6,852 nucleotides of DNA from NCBI GenBank assembly GCA_021846485.1, contig JAJZWW010000174.1, positions 1 to 6,852 of the forward strand. The letters are read 5' to 3'. The DNA is from Actinomycetes bacterium. GTDB taxonomy: Bacteria > Actinomycetota > Acidimicrobiia > Acidimicrobiales > Palsa-688. Positions 5,945 to 6,852 of the stretch are shown piece by piece. How positions within the stretch are numbered: position 1 is the first letter of the stretch; each line of letters opens with the position of its first letter. Below the pieces are notes generated by a model. The model saw only the letters and a program-made list of their open reading frames with translations, had not been told where the DNA came from and did no database searches. The position numbers and the translations under genes are program-made.

Positions 5945-6334
5945 GCGACAGATCCGGAAGTACGGCGGGTGGAGTTGGCTCCTGCGGCGGCGCTGTTCCG
6001 TTCGTTGGCCGACCCGGGGCGTCTGGCCATCCTGGGTCTCCTGGCAACCGATGAGCGCCGGGTGGTTGACCTGGTCACGGCTCTCGGTCTGGCGCAGGGG
6101 ACGGTCTCGGCGCACCTGGCGTGCCTGCGTGACTGCGGTCTGGTGGAGTCCCGTCCCCTCGGGAGGGCGTCGATGTTCCGCTTGGCCCGCCCGGAGCTGC
6201 GCGACCTGCTCGACGCCGCCGAAGCGGTGCTGGCGGCCACCGGCAACGCGGTGGCGCTGTGCCCTCGCTATGCCACCCCGGATGTGACCGTGGCGCCGAC
6301 CCCGGAGGCAGGTAGCGGGGCTGAGCGTGGCTGA
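5933..6334 (+). CDS. ArsR-family repressor of the CmtR (Cd/Pb-sensing) type
   Basis: A 133-residue winged-helix protein. The first ATG is used; a second ATG two codons later is an alternative. The DNA-binding domain runs from ALFRSLADPGRLAILGLL through the recognition helix region (AQGTVSAHLACLRDCGLV) to the wing (SRPLGRASMFRLA). Cys64 and Cys68 lie in the recognition-helix region and Cys110 near the C-terminus (VALCPRY). Their spacing of 4 and 42 residues closely matches the Cd/Pb ligands of M. tuberculosis CmtR (Cys57, Cys61, Cys102). The ELCVCDL metal motif of classical ArsR/CadC is absent. The protein should therefore repress DNA binding sites until Cd(II), Pb(II) or a similar soft metal binds. 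It overlaps the downstream transporter gene by eight bases, and an inverted repeat over its start suggests autoregulation. Confidence 0.9.
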   Translation: MSMVATDPEVRRVELAPAAALFRSLADPGRLAILGLLATDERRVVDLVTALGLAQGTVSAHLACLRDCGLVESRPLGRASMFRLARPELRDLLDAAEAVLAATGNAVALCPRYATPDVTVAPTPEAGSGAERG

Positions 6335-6852
6335 GCGGCAGGGGATCGACCTCGACACCGCAGCAGCGAGCATTCCCGCGTACCCAGCCGGTCAGCTGGT
6401 TGCTCCCTGCGCCGGTGCCTGCGGTAGTCATGCACCCACACCACCAGCCGGCCGCGCAGCGGACGAGAGTTGGCTGCGAGCGGCGCGCTGGGCGCGGCGC
6501 CTGGCGTGGGTCAGCCTGGCCTGGATGTGTGTCGAGGGCGGCGTCGGGCTGTGGCAGGGCTTCGCATCCGGGTCGATCTCGTTGGTTGGCTGGGCGCTCG
6601 GCAGCGGCGTGGAGGGCCTGGCCAGCGCAATCGTGGTGTGGCGCTTCAGCGGCTCTCCCACCCAGTCGGAGACCGCAGAACGGCGCGCGCAGCGCGCCGT
6701 GGCTGTCTCGTTCTGGTTGATCGCCCCCTATGTTGCTGCCCAGTCCGTCGCCGACCTGGTCGGGGGCCACCACAGCGAGGCGACCATCGGAGGGGTCGTG
6801 CTCACCGCCGTCGCCCTTCTCGAGATGCCGCTGCTCGGGCGGACCAAGCACC
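6327..6852 (+). CDS. Cation (CDF-like) transporter, N-terminal part; continues beyond window
   Basis: GTG 6327 is the best start: it overlaps arsR by eight bases and has GGGG six bases upstream; the frame stays open to the window end (175 complete codons). The N-terminal tail of about 45 residues has Cys and His (APCAGACGSH). It is followed by helices WVSLAWMCVEGGVGLW and SISLVGWALGSGVEGLASAI, the loop WRFSGSPTQSETAERRAQRA, the helix VSFWLIAPYVAAQSVADLV, then GGHHSEAT and a further helix. This matches a CDF-like transporter family often encoded beside ArsR regulators in Actinobacteria. It should move divalent metal, probably Cd(II), Pb(II) or Zn(II), out of the cell (family inference). The position where many relatives have Asp in the second helix (GLDSxxE) reads GSGVE here. 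The last 112 bases repeat exactly at 5345-5456. Confidence 0.85.
   Translation, partial: MAERQGIDLDTAAASIPAYPAGQLVAPCAGACGSHAPTPPAGRAADESWLRAARWARRLAWVSLAWMCVEGGVGLWQGFASGSISLVGWALGSGVEGLASAIVVWRFSGSPTQSETAERRAQRAVAVSFWLIAPYVAAQSVADLVGGHHSEATIGGVVLTAVALLEMPLLGRTKH
6741..6852 (+). repeat. Direct repeat, copy 2 (112 identical bases, cut by window end)
   Basis: Second copy of the transporter-gene repeat, in the same orientation and 1396 bases downstream. It lies in the gene that keeps its N-terminus and begins at CAGTCCGTCG. It stops only because the window stops. Confidence 0.95.

Noticed and set aside
5753..6373. A 206-codon open frame on the minus strand
   Set aside because: Antisense to the clear ArsR gene; Arg-rich composition and no domain.
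1..6852. CRISPR array, tRNA/rRNA genes, transposase or IS ends
   Set aside because: No regularly spaced short repeats, no tRNA-like or rRNA stretches and no transposase motifs were seen; the only long repeat is the transporter segment.

Overview
This is a very GC-rich window (roughly 70% by eye) with strong G/C bias at third codon positions, GTG and TTG starts, CsoR- and CmtR-type metal sensors and at least one apparently leaderless gene. All of this suggests an actinobacterium; the exact lineage cannot be told from the sequence. It reads as a heavy-metal (copper and Cd/Pb-type) accessory region with several decayed genes between working ones.

Layout. (1) Positions 2-1752, plus strand: the 3' part of a SCO1-like/TlpA-like double thioredoxin-fold protein, overlapped by 4 bases (GTGA) by an uncharacterised Cys-containing protein with two copies of one domain. 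(2) 1753-2290: no intact gene, but conserved pieces of an MFS transporter lie in order across several reading frames, so this is a frameshifted pseudogene. (3) 4979-2318, minus strand: a copper-type cluster of four genes, namely a DUF4396 membrane protein, csoR, a 66-codon small protein and a YraQ/ArsP-like permease with two C-terminal YHS domains. csoR overlaps the small gene (GTGA), and the small gene overlaps the permease start. Two palindromes of the same design, TACCC-N5-GGGTA, lie before the DUF4396 gene and before csoR and are probably CsoR operators. (4) 5126-5671, plus strand: remains of a VOC/glyoxalase-like gene joined to the 3' half of a cation transporter gene. (5) 5672-5932: no gene recognised, apart from the arsR control signals at its right end. 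(6) 5933-6852, plus strand: a CmtR-like ArsR repressor and an overlapping cation transporter gene that runs off the window. Its last 112 bases are identical to the partial copy in (4).

How they may work together (inference): CsoR would sense Cu(I) and release both the DUF4396 gene and its own operon, whose permease carries metal-binding YHS modules. The SCO-like protein would handle copper or thiols outside the membrane. The ArsR/transporter pair would be a second, separate response to soft divalent metals. The pseudogenes and partial duplication show that the locus has been rearranged.
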